Below are positions 32,354-39,932 of a stretch of 44,687 nt of DNA, in pieces; within the stretch, counting starts at the first letter, position 1, and each line of letters begins with the position of its first letter. Source of the DNA: Oscillospiraceae bacterium (GTDB lineage Bacteria > Bacillota > Clostridia > Oscillospirales > Oscillospiraceae); contig JAEDNR010000008.1 of assembly GCA_016302405.1 (NCBI GenBank), positions 1 to 44,687 of the forward strand. Direction: 5' to 3'. Below the pieces are notes generated by a model. The model had not been told where the DNA came from. It searched no databases and saw only the letters and a list, made by a program, of their open reading frames with translations. Made by a program: the position numbers and the translations under genes.

Positions 32354-32431
32354 CTATCGTTAGAATTGACAAATGTTTTAATCAAAATTGTGCTCTTTTA
32401 ACGAAATAACAGGACTTTACCACAGTCCAGG

Positions 32432-32460
32432 TTGACTTTTTGGGGGAAACATGGTAGGAT
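32432..32460 (+). promoter_or_regulatory. Promoter of the LacI-family gene
   Basis: TTGACT and TAGGAT are separated by 17 bases. The LacI-type operator begins 13 bases after the -10 box, so it covers the start of transcription. Confidence 0.7.
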
Positions 32461-32472
32461 AGCAGCATATTC

Positions 32473-32496
32473 GAAAACGTTTCCGGGAACGTTTTC
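32473..32496. promoter_or_regulatory. LacI-type operator, likely autoregulatory
   Basis: Arms GAAAACGTT and AACGTTTTC flank a six-base centre TCCGGG. Each arm contains the CG-centred AACGTT typical of LacI/CcpA-family sites. It can therefore be read as one wide palindrome or as two sites 14 bases apart. It sits just downstream of the promoter and 42 bases before the gene. Confidence 0.75.
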
Positions 32497-32537
32497 AACT
32501 TCTGCCGTCCCGGATCCGAAAAGAGGGTTGTACCATC

Positions 32538-33551
32538 ATGACGATCAAAGATATTGCAAAAATAAGCGGTGTCAGCATCAGTACCGTCTCCCGGGTGCTG
32601 AATAACCGGCCCGATGTCAGCGAATCCGTCCGGCAGCGGGTGCTGGCAGTGGTGGAGGCCAGCGGCTATATCCCCAACGACAGCGCCAGAGACCTGGTGC
32701 GCAGCCATTCCGATGCCATCGGGGTGGTAGTCAGAGGCAGTGGAAACCTGTTCTTCGCCGAAATGCTGAAATCCGTCTCCCGGGAGATCGACCGGGGCGG
32801 CTATACCATGGTGCTGCGGCAGATCACCTCTGACGCGGACGAGGTCAAGACAGGTGCCATGCTGGAACGGGAAAAGAAGCTTCAGGGCCTGATCTTCCTG
32901 GGGGGCCGTTTCGACTATACCCCGGCTGAGCTCAGCTCCATCGGCGTACCCTACGTGTGCTGCTCCTATTCCAATGTTTTCGGCTCCCTGGACCCGGAAA
33001 GCTACTCCTCCATTTCCATCGATGACCACAAAACCGCCTACCAGGCTGTATCCCACCTCATTTCCCTGGGCCACAGGCGCATCGCCGCCCTTGTGTCCAG
33101 CCCGGATGACCGGTCCATCAGCGAGCTGCGGTGCAACGGATACCTTGCAGCCCTTGCCGACCACGGCATCCCCTTTGACCCGAAACTTCTGGTCTGTACC
33201 GACGGGCGGTTTGACATCGAGGATGCCTACGCCGGAACGAATGCCCTCTTAGACAGCGGCGCCGATTTCTCCGCGATTTTTACCCTGTCCGATACCTTTG
33301 CCATTGCCGCTATCAAGGCCCTGCATGATCACGGCAGGCGGGTGCCGGAGGACTGCTCTGTCATTGCCATCGACGGGCTGGCCGTTTCGGAGTATACCCT
33401 CCCCACCCTGACCACCATGATCCAGCCCGCCGGGCAGATGGGCCGGGAATCCGTGGAGATCCTGATGAACATTCTGGAAAACGGCAGCCCCACCCGCCAT
33501 GTCCGGCTGGAAGCGACCCTCCGGGAGGGCGGCTCCGTCCGGGCAATCTGA
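32538..33551 (+). CDS. LacI family transcriptional regulator
   Basis: A sugar-type repressor, effector unknown. The 337-residue protein has the N-terminal helix-turn-helix and hinge (TIKDIAKISGVSISTVSRVLNNRPDVSESVRQRVL, about residues 2-37, with YIPNDSARDL as hinge). The periplasmic-binding-like core runs from about residue 60: IGVVVRGSGNLFF, DDHKTAYQAVSHLISLGHRRIA, and a late EDCSVIAIDGLAVSEYTLPTLTTM. No sugar-utilisation genes adjoin, so the targets other than itself are not visible here. The operator upstream implies autoregulation. A terminator follows. Confidence 0.94.
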   Translation: MTIKDIAKISGVSISTVSRVLNNRPDVSESVRQRVLAVVEASGYIPNDSARDLVRSHSDAIGVVVRGSGNLFFAEMLKSVSREIDRGGYTMVLRQITSDADEVKTGAMLEREKKLQGLIFLGGRFDYTPAELSSIGVPYVCCSYSNVFGSLDPESYSSISIDDHKTAYQAVSHLISLGHRRIAALVSSPDDRSISELRCNGYLAALADHGIPFDPKLLVCTDGRFDIEDAYAGTNALLDSGADFSAIFTLSDTFAIAAIKALHDHGRRVPEDCSVIAIDGLAVSEYTLPTLTTMIQPAGQMGRESVEILMNILENGSPTRHVRLEATLREGGSVRAI

Positions 33552-33575
33552 CCGGGAAATCACCGGAAAAACATT

Positions 33576-33607
33576 CACCCGCGTCGATACGGTGCGGGTG
33601 TCTTTTT
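33576..33607 (+). terminator. Terminator after the LacI-family gene
   Basis: CACCCGC and GCGGGTG form the stem with an 11-base loop, followed by TCTTTTT. Confidence 0.8.
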
Positions 33608-33800
33608 ATACCGTAATTGTAAAAAACATGTGCATATCCGTTTAACACAGCAGAGCGACAAATTGGAATTTGCCCGCAGGGCGGGCGGCCAAGTCGTGAC
33701 GAACGTGGTCCGTAATCGTTCCCAACCTGACCCGCTCGGTATCGTTCTGTTGTGCGGAAAAATTGGAATTTGCAGAGGGAAGCGCACCCCGAACAACGTT

Positions 33801-33968
33801 GTCATTCCGAACCAGCGCGCACGCTGGTGTGGGAATCTCCATCGAATTCCGTGCGGCCTATCGTCATACAGACTGTCCTTTTTGTGCCGTTTCCCGGAAT
33901 TCATCTGCGAAAAGTAGCATCTAACCAGGGGATTGCCACACCAGTCTGCGGACTGGTTCGCAATGACC
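33801..33968. repeat. Dispersed paired-hairpin repeat, copy 2 (long form)
   Basis: It has the same plan as copy 1: left hairpin GTCATTCCGAACCAGCG...CGCTGGTGTGGGAATC, right hairpin GGGGATTGCCACACCAGTC...GACTGGTTCGCAATGACC. The middle shares CATCGAATTCCG and CCTATCGTCATACA with copy 1. Two GGAATTTGC motifs precede it at about 33664 and 33768. It lies in the gene-free stretch between the LacI-family gene and rpmB. Confidence 0.85.
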
Positions 33969-34015
33969 GGTTTTTCGACAGACTCGTATACTTGTTGCGC
34001 CAGCCCGATGAGCAC

Positions 34016-34047
34016 AAAATAAAAACGCTGCCGGTTTTCCGGCAGCG
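34016..34047 (-). terminator. Terminator of rpmB
   Basis: On the minus strand CGCTGCCGG and CCGGCAGCG enclose AAAA and are followed by TTTTTATTTT. It begins 16 bases after the rpmB stop. Confidence 0.9.
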
Positions 34048-34062
34048 CGTTTATCAGCCAAA

Positions 34063-34251
34063 TCAGACCGCTCTCTGAACCTTATTGGAACGGAGGCATC
34101 TGGTACATGCGTACACATGGCAGGGAGTTCCATTCACGATAGCCTTGACCCGCTTCACGTTGGGGCTCCAGGTACGGTTGGAACGTCTGTGGGAGTGGGA
34201 GACCTTGATACCGAAAGTCACGCCCTTGCCGCAATAATCACATTTCGCCAT
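34063..34251 (-). CDS. rpmB: 50S ribosomal protein L28
   Basis: A small protein of the large ribosomal subunit. The 62-residue sequence is typical: AKCDYCGKGVTFGIKVSHSHRRSNRTWSPNV, then ACTRCLRSNKVQR. The two Cys pairs, CDYC and CTRC, mark the zinc-binding form rather than the zinc-free paralogue. The ATG at 34251 was chosen because AGGAGGTG stands 6 bases before it; three upstream codons were dropped. It has its own promoter and terminator and diverges from hprK. Confidence 0.97.
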   Translation of the reverse strand: MAKCDYCGKGVTFGIKVSHSHRRSNRTWSPNVKRVKAIVNGTPCHVYACTRCLRSNKVQRAV

Positions 34252-34309
34252 TTCTTGCACCTCCTATCCGGATGACAACTTGCATAAATCCGCCTTTACA
34301 GGCCTGAAT

Positions 34310-34338
34310 AATATACCAGATTTCAAAGAAAAAAGCAA
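34310..34338 (-). promoter_or_regulatory. Promoter of rpmB
   Basis: On the minus strand TTGCTT and TATATT are separated by 17 bases, about 59 bases before the start codon. Confidence 0.65.
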
Positions 34339-34376
34339 GTACTTTTTTTACAAATTCTGATTTTTTTATTTTCCTG

Positions 34377-34404
34377 TTGATATTCCCCGGGAGATTGGTA
34401 TAAT
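34377..34404 (+). promoter_or_regulatory. Promoter of hprK
   Basis: TTGATA and TATAAT are separated by 16 bases, about 47 bases before the hprK start. Confidence 0.75.
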
Positions 34405-34450
34405 ATCCCTGTATCTCTTTTCTGATTATAAAAGTAAAGGAGGCATCCGG

Positions 34451-35395
34451 ATGCCCGACACATACAGCGTCCCTCTGACCACCCTGGTGAGGGAATTTCA
34501 CCTGGAGCCGGCCTTTCTGTCCACAGACTATGAATCCATCCACCTGACCGTGGAGGATGTGGCAAGGCCCGGGCTGCAGCTTGCCGGCTATTTTGACCAC
34601 TTTGAACCCATGCGGCTTCAGCTCATGGGCAATGTGGAGGTCAGCTTTGTTGAGCGGTTCACCCCTGCGGAGCGGTTGGTGATCTTTGACCGCTTTTTCT
34701 CCTATAAACCCCCGGCGCTGATTATGGCCCGGAATCTTCCCCCGGATCCCCAGTGCCTGGAAATGGCAAAAAAGCATAATGTCACGGTCCTGCGCAGCCA
34801 CAGGGCCACCAGCACCGTGGCGTCCACGGTCATCACCTACCTGCGGGCCGCCCTGGCCCCCCGGATCACCCGCCACGGCGTGCTGATGGAGGTTTACGGC
34901 GAAGGACTGCTCCTCATCGGTGACAGCGGCATCGGCAAGAGTGAGGCCGCTCTGGAGCTTCTCAAGCGCGGACATCGGCTCATTGCCGACGACGCGGTGG
35001 AAATCCGGAAAATCACGGAAAACTCCCTGTCCGGCACCGCACCGGAGCTGATCCGGAACTATATCGAGCTGCGGGGTATCGGCATCATTAACGTTGCCAA
35101 GCTTTTCGGCATGGGCGCCATCCGCACGGAGAACGAAATTGACCTGGTGGTGAATATCGTACCCTGGAACTCCCAGGAGGCCTACGACCGGCTGGGACTG
35201 GAGGATCAGTATATGGAGATCCTGGGTGTCAAGGTCCCCATGAACACCATCCCCATCACCCCCGGGCGGAACCTGGCCGTGATTCTGGAGGTGGCCGCTA
35301 TGAATAACCGTCAGCGTAAGCTGGGCTACAACCCCGCCCAGGAGTTCACCGATCAGATCAACCGCCACTTTGAAAAGAACGCGGGGGCCATATGA
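34451..35395 (+). CDS. hprK: HPr kinase/phosphorylase
   Basis: Phosphorylates and dephosphorylates HPr on its regulatory serine, controlling carbon catabolite repression in Firmicutes. The 314-residue protein has the P-loop GDSGIGKS at 157-164, His142 in TRHGVLMEVYG, DDAVEI after the loop, and the family signature IELRGIGIINV. AAAGGAGG precedes the ATG. It overlaps the pseudouridine synthase gene by ATGA. Confidence 0.97.
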   Translation: MPDTYSVPLTTLVREFHLEPAFLSTDYESIHLTVEDVARPGLQLAGYFDHFEPMRLQLMGNVEVSFVERFTPAERLVIFDRFFSYKPPALIMARNLPPDPQCLEMAKKHNVTVLRSHRATSTVASTVITYLRAALAPRITRHGVLMEVYGEGLLLIGDSGIGKSEAALELLKRGHRLIADDAVEIRKITENSLSGTAPELIRNYIELRGIGIINVAKLFGMGAIRTENEIDLVVNIVPWNSQEAYDRLGLEDQYMEILGVKVPMNTIPITPGRNLAVILEVAAMNNRQRKLGYNPAQEFTDQINRHFEKNAGAI

Positions 35396-36366
35396 AAGAG
35401 CTGACCATCGGGCAAAACGACGCCGGGCAGCGGCTGGACCGGTTTCTTGCCAAGGCGGTCCCCCTGCTTCCGGCTTCCCTTGCCCAGAAATACATCCGCA
35501 TCAAGCGGATCAAGCTGAACGGCGCCCGGGCAGAACGGGACACCCGGCTCCAGGCGGGGGATGTGCTGTCGCTGTATATCAACGACGAGTTTTTCGACAA
35601 ACCCCGGGAGGATAACGCCTATCTCACCGTAGCCGCCCCCAAGCTCAATATCGTTTACGAGGATGAAAACATCCTCCTGGTGGACAAACGGCCCGGGCTG
35701 GCCGTCCACCCCCACGACGGGGCGGAATACGGCAGGACCCTCATTGACCAGATCCAGGCCTATCTGTACCAGAAGAAAGAATGGCGGCCCCGGGAGGAAA
35801 ACGCCTTCACCCCCGCCCTGTGCAACCGTATTGACCGGAACACCGGTGGCATCGTCATCGCCGCCAAGACCGCCGAAGCTCTGCGGATCCTGAATCAGAA
35901 AATCCGGGACCGGGAGATTGACAAGCGGTACCTCGCCATTGTAGAGGGGACCCTCCCCAAAAAGGAGGGGAGCCTTGTTGGGTTTCTTTTCAAGGATGCC
36001 AAGAAAAACCGGGTCTTTGTCACCGACACCCCCCAGCCCGGGAGCAAATCCTGCCGGACGGACTACCGGGTGCTGGCCTCCCGCAATGGCCTGACATTGG
36101 TTGAGTGCCGCCTGATCACCGGACGGACCCACCAGATACGGGCCCAGTTTGCCCACGCCGGACACCCCCTGCTGGGAGACGGCAAATACGGCAAGCTGGA
36201 CAAGCGGTTCGACCGGGACTATCAGGCCCTGTATTCCTACCGCCTCACCTTTACGTTCCCCTCGGATGCCGGAATCCTGGAACCACTGAAAGGCAGATCC
36301 TTTCAGGTCAAGGAAGTGGACTTCGTGAAAGAATACTTCCCCGATTTCCGGCTTTCCCAGGGCTGA
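35392..36366 (+). CDS. RluA family pseudouridine synthase
   Basis: Isomerises uridines in rRNA, as in the RluC/RluD group; the exact target cannot be read from the sequence. The 324-residue protein has an N-terminal S4 RNA-binding domain (about 10-75: QRLDRFLAKAVPLLP to KLNG). The catalytic domain follows, with ENILLVDKRPGLAVHPHDG, the catalytic Asp in CNRIDRNTGGIVIAAKT, and GRTHQIRAQFAHAGHPLLGDGKYG. The start lies in an ATGA overlap with hprK, so translation is coupled. Confidence 0.94.
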   Translation: MKELTIGQNDAGQRLDRFLAKAVPLLPASLAQKYIRIKRIKLNGARAERDTRLQAGDVLSLYINDEFFDKPREDNAYLTVAAPKLNIVYEDENILLVDKRPGLAVHPHDGAEYGRTLIDQIQAYLYQKKEWRPREENAFTPALCNRIDRNTGGIVIAAKTAEALRILNQKIRDREIDKRYLAIVEGTLPKKEGSLVGFLFKDAKKNRVFVTDTPQPGSKSCRTDYRVLASRNGLTLVECRLITGRTHQIRAQFAHAGHPLLGDGKYGKLDKRFDRDYQALYSYRLTFTFPSDAGILEPLKGRSFQVKEVDFVKEYFPDFRLSQG

Positions 36367-36391
36367 GCCACGCAGACACAGGAGGAAATTT

Positions 36392-37123
36392 ATGACCGTA
36401 TTCATTACCAGCAGCCCGTTTGTAGACGGGGCGGACCGGGCGATTCTGTGTAACGCCAACGGCTTTGTTGACCGGCTCCGGGAGGCTCTGCCCCCCTACT
36501 GCCGGTGCCTGTTTGTTGCCTCCGATCCGGAGCGCCATGACCTGACCTGCCAGTTCGGGTCCGATGTGGTCAGCGCCTGCGCTGAGGTGGGGATCTGGTT
36601 CAGCAGCTACACCGTGCTGGACGGCACCAACGCCGAGGACGCGGAGGAACTGGTATGCGGCAGCGACTTTATTATTCTTGCCGGAGGCCACGTTCCCACC
36701 CAGAACGCCTTTTTTCAGGACATCCATCTGCGGGAAATCCTGGAGGGCTTCCCGGGCGTGGTCATGGGCATCAGCGCCGGCTCCATGAACGCCGCCGACG
36801 AGGTATACGTCCAGCCCGAGGAAGAGGGTGAGTCCTCCCCGGACTTTCCCCGCTTCGCGCCCGGCCTGGCCCTCACAGAAGTGAATATCCTGCCCCATTA
36901 TCAGAAGGTCAAGGACAACATTCTGGACGGCCTGCGGCTTTTTGAGGACATTACCTATGCCGACAGCTTCGGACATACCTTCTTCGCCCTGCCGGACGGC
37001 AGCTACTTCTACCAGGACGACGACCAGCTTCTGCTGCTGGGCAAGGCTTTTCTCTTCCGGGACGGGGAGAAAACGCCACTGACCGAGGATGGGGAAATCC
37101 TGGATATGGAAGATTTTGAGTAA
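36392..37123 (+). CDS. Peptidase S51 family protein, dipeptidase E-like
   Basis: Probably a cytoplasmic serine peptidase acting on Asp-X dipeptides, or a related hydrolase. It has the type 1 glutamine-amidotransferase-like fold, and the nucleophile elbow is GISAGSMN with Ser near residue 130. The next conserved piece is ALTEVNILPHYQKVKDN, which holds the likely His. The 243-residue length fits the family. GGAGGA precedes the ATG; the gap to the pseudouridine synthase gene is 25 bases, so it is probably part of the hprK operon. Confidence 0.9.
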   Translation: MTVFITSSPFVDGADRAILCNANGFVDRLREALPPYCRCLFVASDPERHDLTCQFGSDVVSACAEVGIWFSSYTVLDGTNAEDAEELVCGSDFIILAGGHVPTQNAFFQDIHLREILEGFPGVVMGISAGSMNAADEVYVQPEEEGESSPDFPRFAPGLALTEVNILPHYQKVKDNILDGLRLFEDITYADSFGHTFFALPDGSYFYQDDDQLLLLGKAFLFRDGEKTPLTEDGEILDMEDFE

Positions 37124-37245
37124 TCATGTTCGGCCCGATGCGGTACGTCCACAACAGAACGTTACCAACCGGAAACGGATGAAATTGCGTTCCGCAAGTC
37201 AGACATGGAACTCTCCCGTACAGCCGGTCACGCTTCAAATTACCG

Positions 37246-37361
37246 GTCATTCCGAACCAGTTCTCAAACTGGTGTGGGAAGCCCCATCGTCATTGTGACC
37301 ATGTCCTACTAAAGATGGGGATTGCCACACCAGTGACATCGGTCACTGGTTCGCAATGACC
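37246..37361. repeat. Dispersed paired-hairpin repeat, copy 3 (short form)
   Basis: Left hairpin GTCATTCCGAACCAGTT...AACTGGTGTGGGAA, right hairpin GGGGATTGCCACACCAGTGAC...GTCACTGGTTCGCAATGACC. The spacer is only about 40 bases and includes ATCGTCATTGTGACCA, close to copy 4. The right hairpin has a longer stem than in the other copies. It lies in the 450-base gap between the S51 gene and the tRNAs. Confidence 0.85.
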
Positions 37362-37514
37362 TGTAAGTCGGGTTAGCTTGACCGCTTTTTCGAAAGGCTC
37401 GGTGCTGCACACTCCCGACAGCGGATTCCAGGGCAGCTCGGCCTGCGTTTCCTGTGTACTTTCTGCCGGACAAACACTGTCTTTTTTCCTTTCCCGGGAT
37501 TTGGAAGTTTACCC

Positions 37515-37543
37515 TTGACATACGCTTTTTTCCGTGTTATAAT
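37515..37543 (+). promoter_or_regulatory. Promoter of the tRNA pair
   Basis: A consensus TTGACA and TATAAT are separated by 17 bases, ending 32 bases before the first tRNA. This is the strongest promoter match in the window. Confidence 0.9.
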
Positions 37544-37575
37544 CCCCGTTGTGGTGAGTCGTCACCCACCTTTAT

Positions 37576-37652
37576 GGGCCTTTAGCTCAGTTGGTTAGAG
37601 CCTCCGGCTCATAACCGGATCGTCCCGGGTTCGAATCCCTGAAGGCCCACCA
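37576..37652 (+). tRNA. tRNA with CAU anticodon (Met elongator or Ile2)
   Basis: A full cloverleaf can be drawn: acceptor GGGCCTT/AAGGCCC, D arm AGCTCAGTTGGTTAGAGC, anticodon loop CTCATAA with CAU at 37610-37612, T arm CGGGTTCGAATCCC-like, and an encoded CCA. It is not the initiator type, because the first acceptor pair is G-C. CAU is shared by elongator Met and by Ile2, whose C is modified to lysidine. The acceptor and D arm resemble the Ile2 type I recall from Firmicutes, but this is not decisive. Confidence 0.93.
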
Positions 37653-37683
37653 GTTTTTTCAGGGCCTCGGCCCTCTTGCATAT

Positions 37684-37759
<76 letters not shown>

Positions 37760-37761
37760 GT

Positions 37762-37798
37762 ATAAACACCGGGTTTCAGTATGAAACCCGGTGTTTAT
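37762..37798 (+). terminator. Hairpin after the tRNA pair
   Basis: ATAAACACCGGGTTTC and its exact complement form a 16-bp stem with loop AGTAT, three bases after the tRNA-Trp CCA. There is little T-run after it beyond the TTTAT in the arm. It probably ends the tRNA transcript or marks its processing. Confidence 0.7.
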
Positions 37799-37819
37799 TA
37801 GCTCCCAGGAGGTGGCAGA

Positions 37820-38380
37820 ATGAAAATCTATACCATTATCGGCGGTGTAAACGGCGTGGGGAAATCCAGCTTCACTGGTGTTCTGAAAGAGCGCAGCACG
37901 GATCTTGGTGTGATCGTGGATGTGGACAAGATCACCGCTGAGCTGGGCGGAAACGCCCTTGCCGGGGGCAAGGCAGCCTTGCGGAAAATCAGCGAGTGCA
38001 TCGATAAGGGCGTTTCCTTTACCCAGGAAACCACCCTGTCAGGCTACAAGACGGAAGCAACGGCCAAACAAGTCAAGGATCTGGGCTACCATGTAAGGCT
38101 GTTCTACGTGGCTCTGGACAGTGCCAAAGAGAGCCTGGAGCGGATTGAAAACCGTGTGCGGCGTGGTGGGCATGACATTCCCCATGATGACGTGATTCGC
38201 CGCTTTGCGGGGCGCTGGGAGGCTGTGTCAAAGATATTGCCGTACTGTGATGAAGCGGAGTTTTACGACAACGACAACGGCTTTGCGCTGGTGGCGGAAT
38301 ACCGAAATGGCGAATTGCGTACCGTAGGCAAGCATCAGCCGCAATGGCTGAGGGAGCTGCAGGAATATCTTGATAAGTAA
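37820..38380 (+). CDS. Zeta-toxin-like P-loop kinase
   Basis: The 186-residue protein has the Walker A motif GGVNGVGKSS at residues 8-17. DVDKITAELGG follows, then FTQETTLSGYK (the QETTLS pattern of zeta toxins and related small-molecule kinases), and RVRRGGHDIPHDDVIRRFAGRW with the arginines expected in the lid. Zeta toxins phosphorylate UDP-N-acetylglucosamine, but many chromosomal members are not known toxins and no epsilon antitoxin gene adjoins. AGGAGGTG lies before the ATG. It is the first protein gene after the tRNAs. Confidence 0.88.
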   Translation: MKIYTIIGGVNGVGKSSFTGVLKERSTDLGVIVDVDKITAELGGNALAGGKAALRKISECIDKGVSFTQETTLSGYKTEATAKQVKDLGYHVRLFYVALDSAKESLERIENRVRRGGHDIPHDDVIRRFAGRWEAVSKILPYCDEAEFYDNDNGFALVAEYRNGELRTVGKHQPQWLRELQEYLDK

Positions 38381-38496
38381 TCAAATCCAGAAGCCGTCAA
38401 TCAAAAGCATCATTCTGGTCTCTTTTTGGGCCGGAAGTTCGCAGCACTTCAAAAATAACTTTCCAAAAGAAGCACCTTAAGATGAAAGAAAAAAGC

Positions 38497-38525
38497 AGGG
38501 ACGGCACAAAAGCCGTCCCTTTCTT
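38497..38525. terminator. Terminator between the zeta-like and XRE genes
   Basis: AGGGACGGC and GCCGTCCCT enclose ACAAAA. TTCTTC follows on the plus strand and an A-rich run (T-rich on the minus strand) precedes, so it mainly serves the minus-strand XRE gene and may work both ways. Confidence 0.7.
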
Positions 38526-38556
38526 CTATCCTGAAGATGAAAGAATTATCGTTCCG

Positions 38557-38787
38557 TTATCTGTCACTGTTGTCTTGCGGCGTTGGTTCATCTTCTATAT
38601 ACTCCATGATTTCACCAACGGAACAATGGAGAATCCTGCAAAAGATTTCTATTGTGTGGGTACTAACGCTTTCATTCCGTTTTAAACGTGTGATCTGACC
38701 GGGGCTGATATGATAGTCCTTGATTAAAGAATATTGAGAAATCCCTTTTTCTTTCATCACATTCCACAAATTATCGAATGAAATCAT
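38557..38787 (-). CDS. XRE/Cro-type helix-turn-helix regulator
   Basis: A small DNA-binding protein, probably self-repressing. The helix-turn-helix is in WNVMKEKGISQYSLIKDYHISPGQITRLKRNESVSTHTIEIFCRIL, followed by the common SVGEIMEYIEDE end. The start at MISFDNLW (76 residues) is the usual one for this family. A frame of ten more codons (MQAESGACID) begins nearer the promoter, and neither start has a strong ribosome-binding site. Inverted repeats of ATTAACC upstream are the likely operator. The local sequence is more AT-rich than the surroundings. Confidence 0.88.
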   Translation of the reverse strand: MISFDNLWNVMKEKGISQYSLIKDYHISPGQITRLKRNESVSTHTIEIFCRILHCSVGEIMEYIEDEPTPQDNSDR

Positions 38788-38817
38788 ATCTATGCAAGCC
38801 CCACTTTCTGCTTGCAT

Positions 38818-38863
38818 ATTAACCGAAAATGATCTATAATAATATTAACCAATATCGGTTAAT
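38818..38863. promoter_or_regulatory. Operator-like repeats upstream of the XRE gene
   Basis: ATTAACC-N6-GGTTAAT (38844-38863) is a perfect 7-bp palindrome, and another ATTAACC half-site lies at 38818-38824 right at the gene start. The spacing suits cooperative binding by a small dimeric repressor. Confidence 0.6.
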
Positions 38864-38895
38864 GATATTTGCAGAAGTAAGAACAAAAGACAGAA

Positions 38896-38928
38896 AATAA
38901 AAACGGGGACGGCAAAACGCCTCCCCGC
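38896..38928 (-). terminator. Terminator of the ribbon-helix-helix gene
   Basis: On the minus strand CGGGGAGGCG and CCGTCCCCG (imperfect) enclose TTTTG and are followed by TTTTTATTTT. Confidence 0.75.
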
Positions 38929-38948
38929 TCTATATCCTACAGTAAAAA

Positions 38949-39137
38949 CTATGTTTCCGCTTCGCCCTGCGCTGGTTCGTCCATATTTGATAATGCATAT
39001 AGAATCATTTGATTCATTAATTCGTTGCGGCTGATACCAACAGCGGCGGCTTTATTATCAATCGTTTTCAGAACATCGGAATCAATACGCATGGAGATAA
39101 CTTCCTTTTCCGGTTTCCTTGCAACAAATTTCGGCAT
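38949..39137 (-). CDS. Ribbon-helix-helix (CopG/Arc-type) protein
   Basis: The 62-residue sequence MPKFVARKPEKEVISMRIDSDVLKTIDNKAAAVGISRNELMNQMIL has the pattern of a ribbon-helix-helix DNA-binding domain: a beta strand EVISMRID, then two helices with ISRNEL. Such proteins are often antitoxins or plasmid-copy regulators, but no matching toxin was recognised. GGGTGGTG lies before the ATG. It diverges from the 79-residue gene at 39245, with overlapping promoter regions. Confidence 0.85.
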   Translation of the reverse strand: MPKFVARKPEKEVISMRIDSDVLKTIDNKAAAVGISRNELMNQMILYALSNMDEPAQGEAET

Positions 39138-39155
39138 ACCGTCACCACCCTTGTA

Positions 39156-39184
39156 TTGACTATTATATTCCCATTTGATAAAAT
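39156..39184 (+). promoter_or_regulatory. Promoter of the 79-residue gene
   Basis: TTGACT and TAAAAT are separated by 17 bases. It overlaps the upstream region of the divergent ribbon-helix-helix gene, whose TATAAT-like box (162-167 of the 39-kb block, minus strand) lies within its spacer. Confidence 0.55.
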
Positions 39185-39244
39185 GATATATATTCTATAT
39201 TAGATATTGTTTTTTGAATACTTTAGCGTAGGGTGGTGCTTATT

Positions 39245-39484
39245 GTGAACAGATATGAAATTGCCTATGATATGATTCTGGATATGCAGCAGGAGATCAT
39301 CCCGGAACTCATGGGCGCAAATGGAAGACCGGACTACCGGAGCGTCAATGCCCTTTCGGCTTCATATATCCTGCAAGACTACTTGGCTGGCAAAATAGCT
39401 GTTATTGGAGAATCTCCGGAGGGTGATACCACTGACGCAATTACATGGGACAGGATCAAAGAAGCATTGGAACTGGTTATCTAA
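39245..39484 (+). CDS. Unrecognised 79-residue protein
   Basis: No family is recognised. The product is small and acidic with a helical start (NRYEIAYDMILDMQQEIIPELM), a middle SVNALSASYILQDYLAGKI, and an end DAITWDRIKEALELVI. A GTG start at 39245 was preferred because GGGTGG lies 8 bases upstream; a longer GTG-GTG start at 39233 would leave no room for the site. It diverges from the ribbon-helix-helix gene, so the two may be functionally paired, but this is only a guess from position. Confidence 0.65.
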   Translation: MNRYEIAYDMILDMQQEIIPELMGANGRPDYRSVNALSASYILQDYLAGKIAVIGESPEGDTTDAITWDRIKEALELVI

Positions 39485-39632
39485 AAAGCAATTCCCCCAT
39501 GACTTTCCTTTCCGAGATGCCGGACGCCTCACCACACTGCCCCGGCTCCCTCCTGACAAAATTATGCTCCCTTTATGGCTAACAGCAACCTCACTGTCTG
39601 CTACAAAGGGAGCATTGCAATCTTCCGGATTT

Positions 39633-39932
39633 TCATTTCAATTCCGCGGCGTTGCGCTTTAGAAAGGCAATATCCTTTCCATACGCGGCGGCAAGCTCCG
39701 GATCGTTTTCCAGAAAGCGTTCGTATTCCTCCGCCGGAATCCTCCCGGGGTTTCGCCGTTCATAGACGGTCATGTTCCAGGTGTGCTTGCATTTGCCGCA
39801 CCGGTAGATGAGCCACACATCCACCCGGTTTCCGTTGGCGTTCACACGGAATTTTCCTGTGTTTACAAAAGCCTGTTTTTTTCCGCATCCGCCGCACCGG
39901 TGAAACACGGTGATCCCGGTATCAGTCTTCAT
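39633..39932 (-). CDS. DUF1062 family zinc-ribbon protein
   Basis: Function unknown. The 99-residue protein has two CxxC pairs, FHRCGGCGKKQAF and IYRCGKCKHTWNMTVYERRNP, that should form a zinc ribbon, followed by a helical tail. This matches the N-terminal part of DUF1062, although family members are often longer. The ATG at 39932 overlaps the end of the CD3324-type gene by 11 bases; an ATG five codons upstream (39947) is also possible, and neither has a strong ribosome-binding site, so translation is likely coupled. Confidence 0.82.
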   Translation of the reverse strand: MKTDTGITVFHRCGGCGKKQAFVNTGKFRVNANGNRVDVWLIYRCGKCKHTWNMTVYERRNPGRIPAEEYERFLENDPELAAAYGKDIAFLKRNAAELK

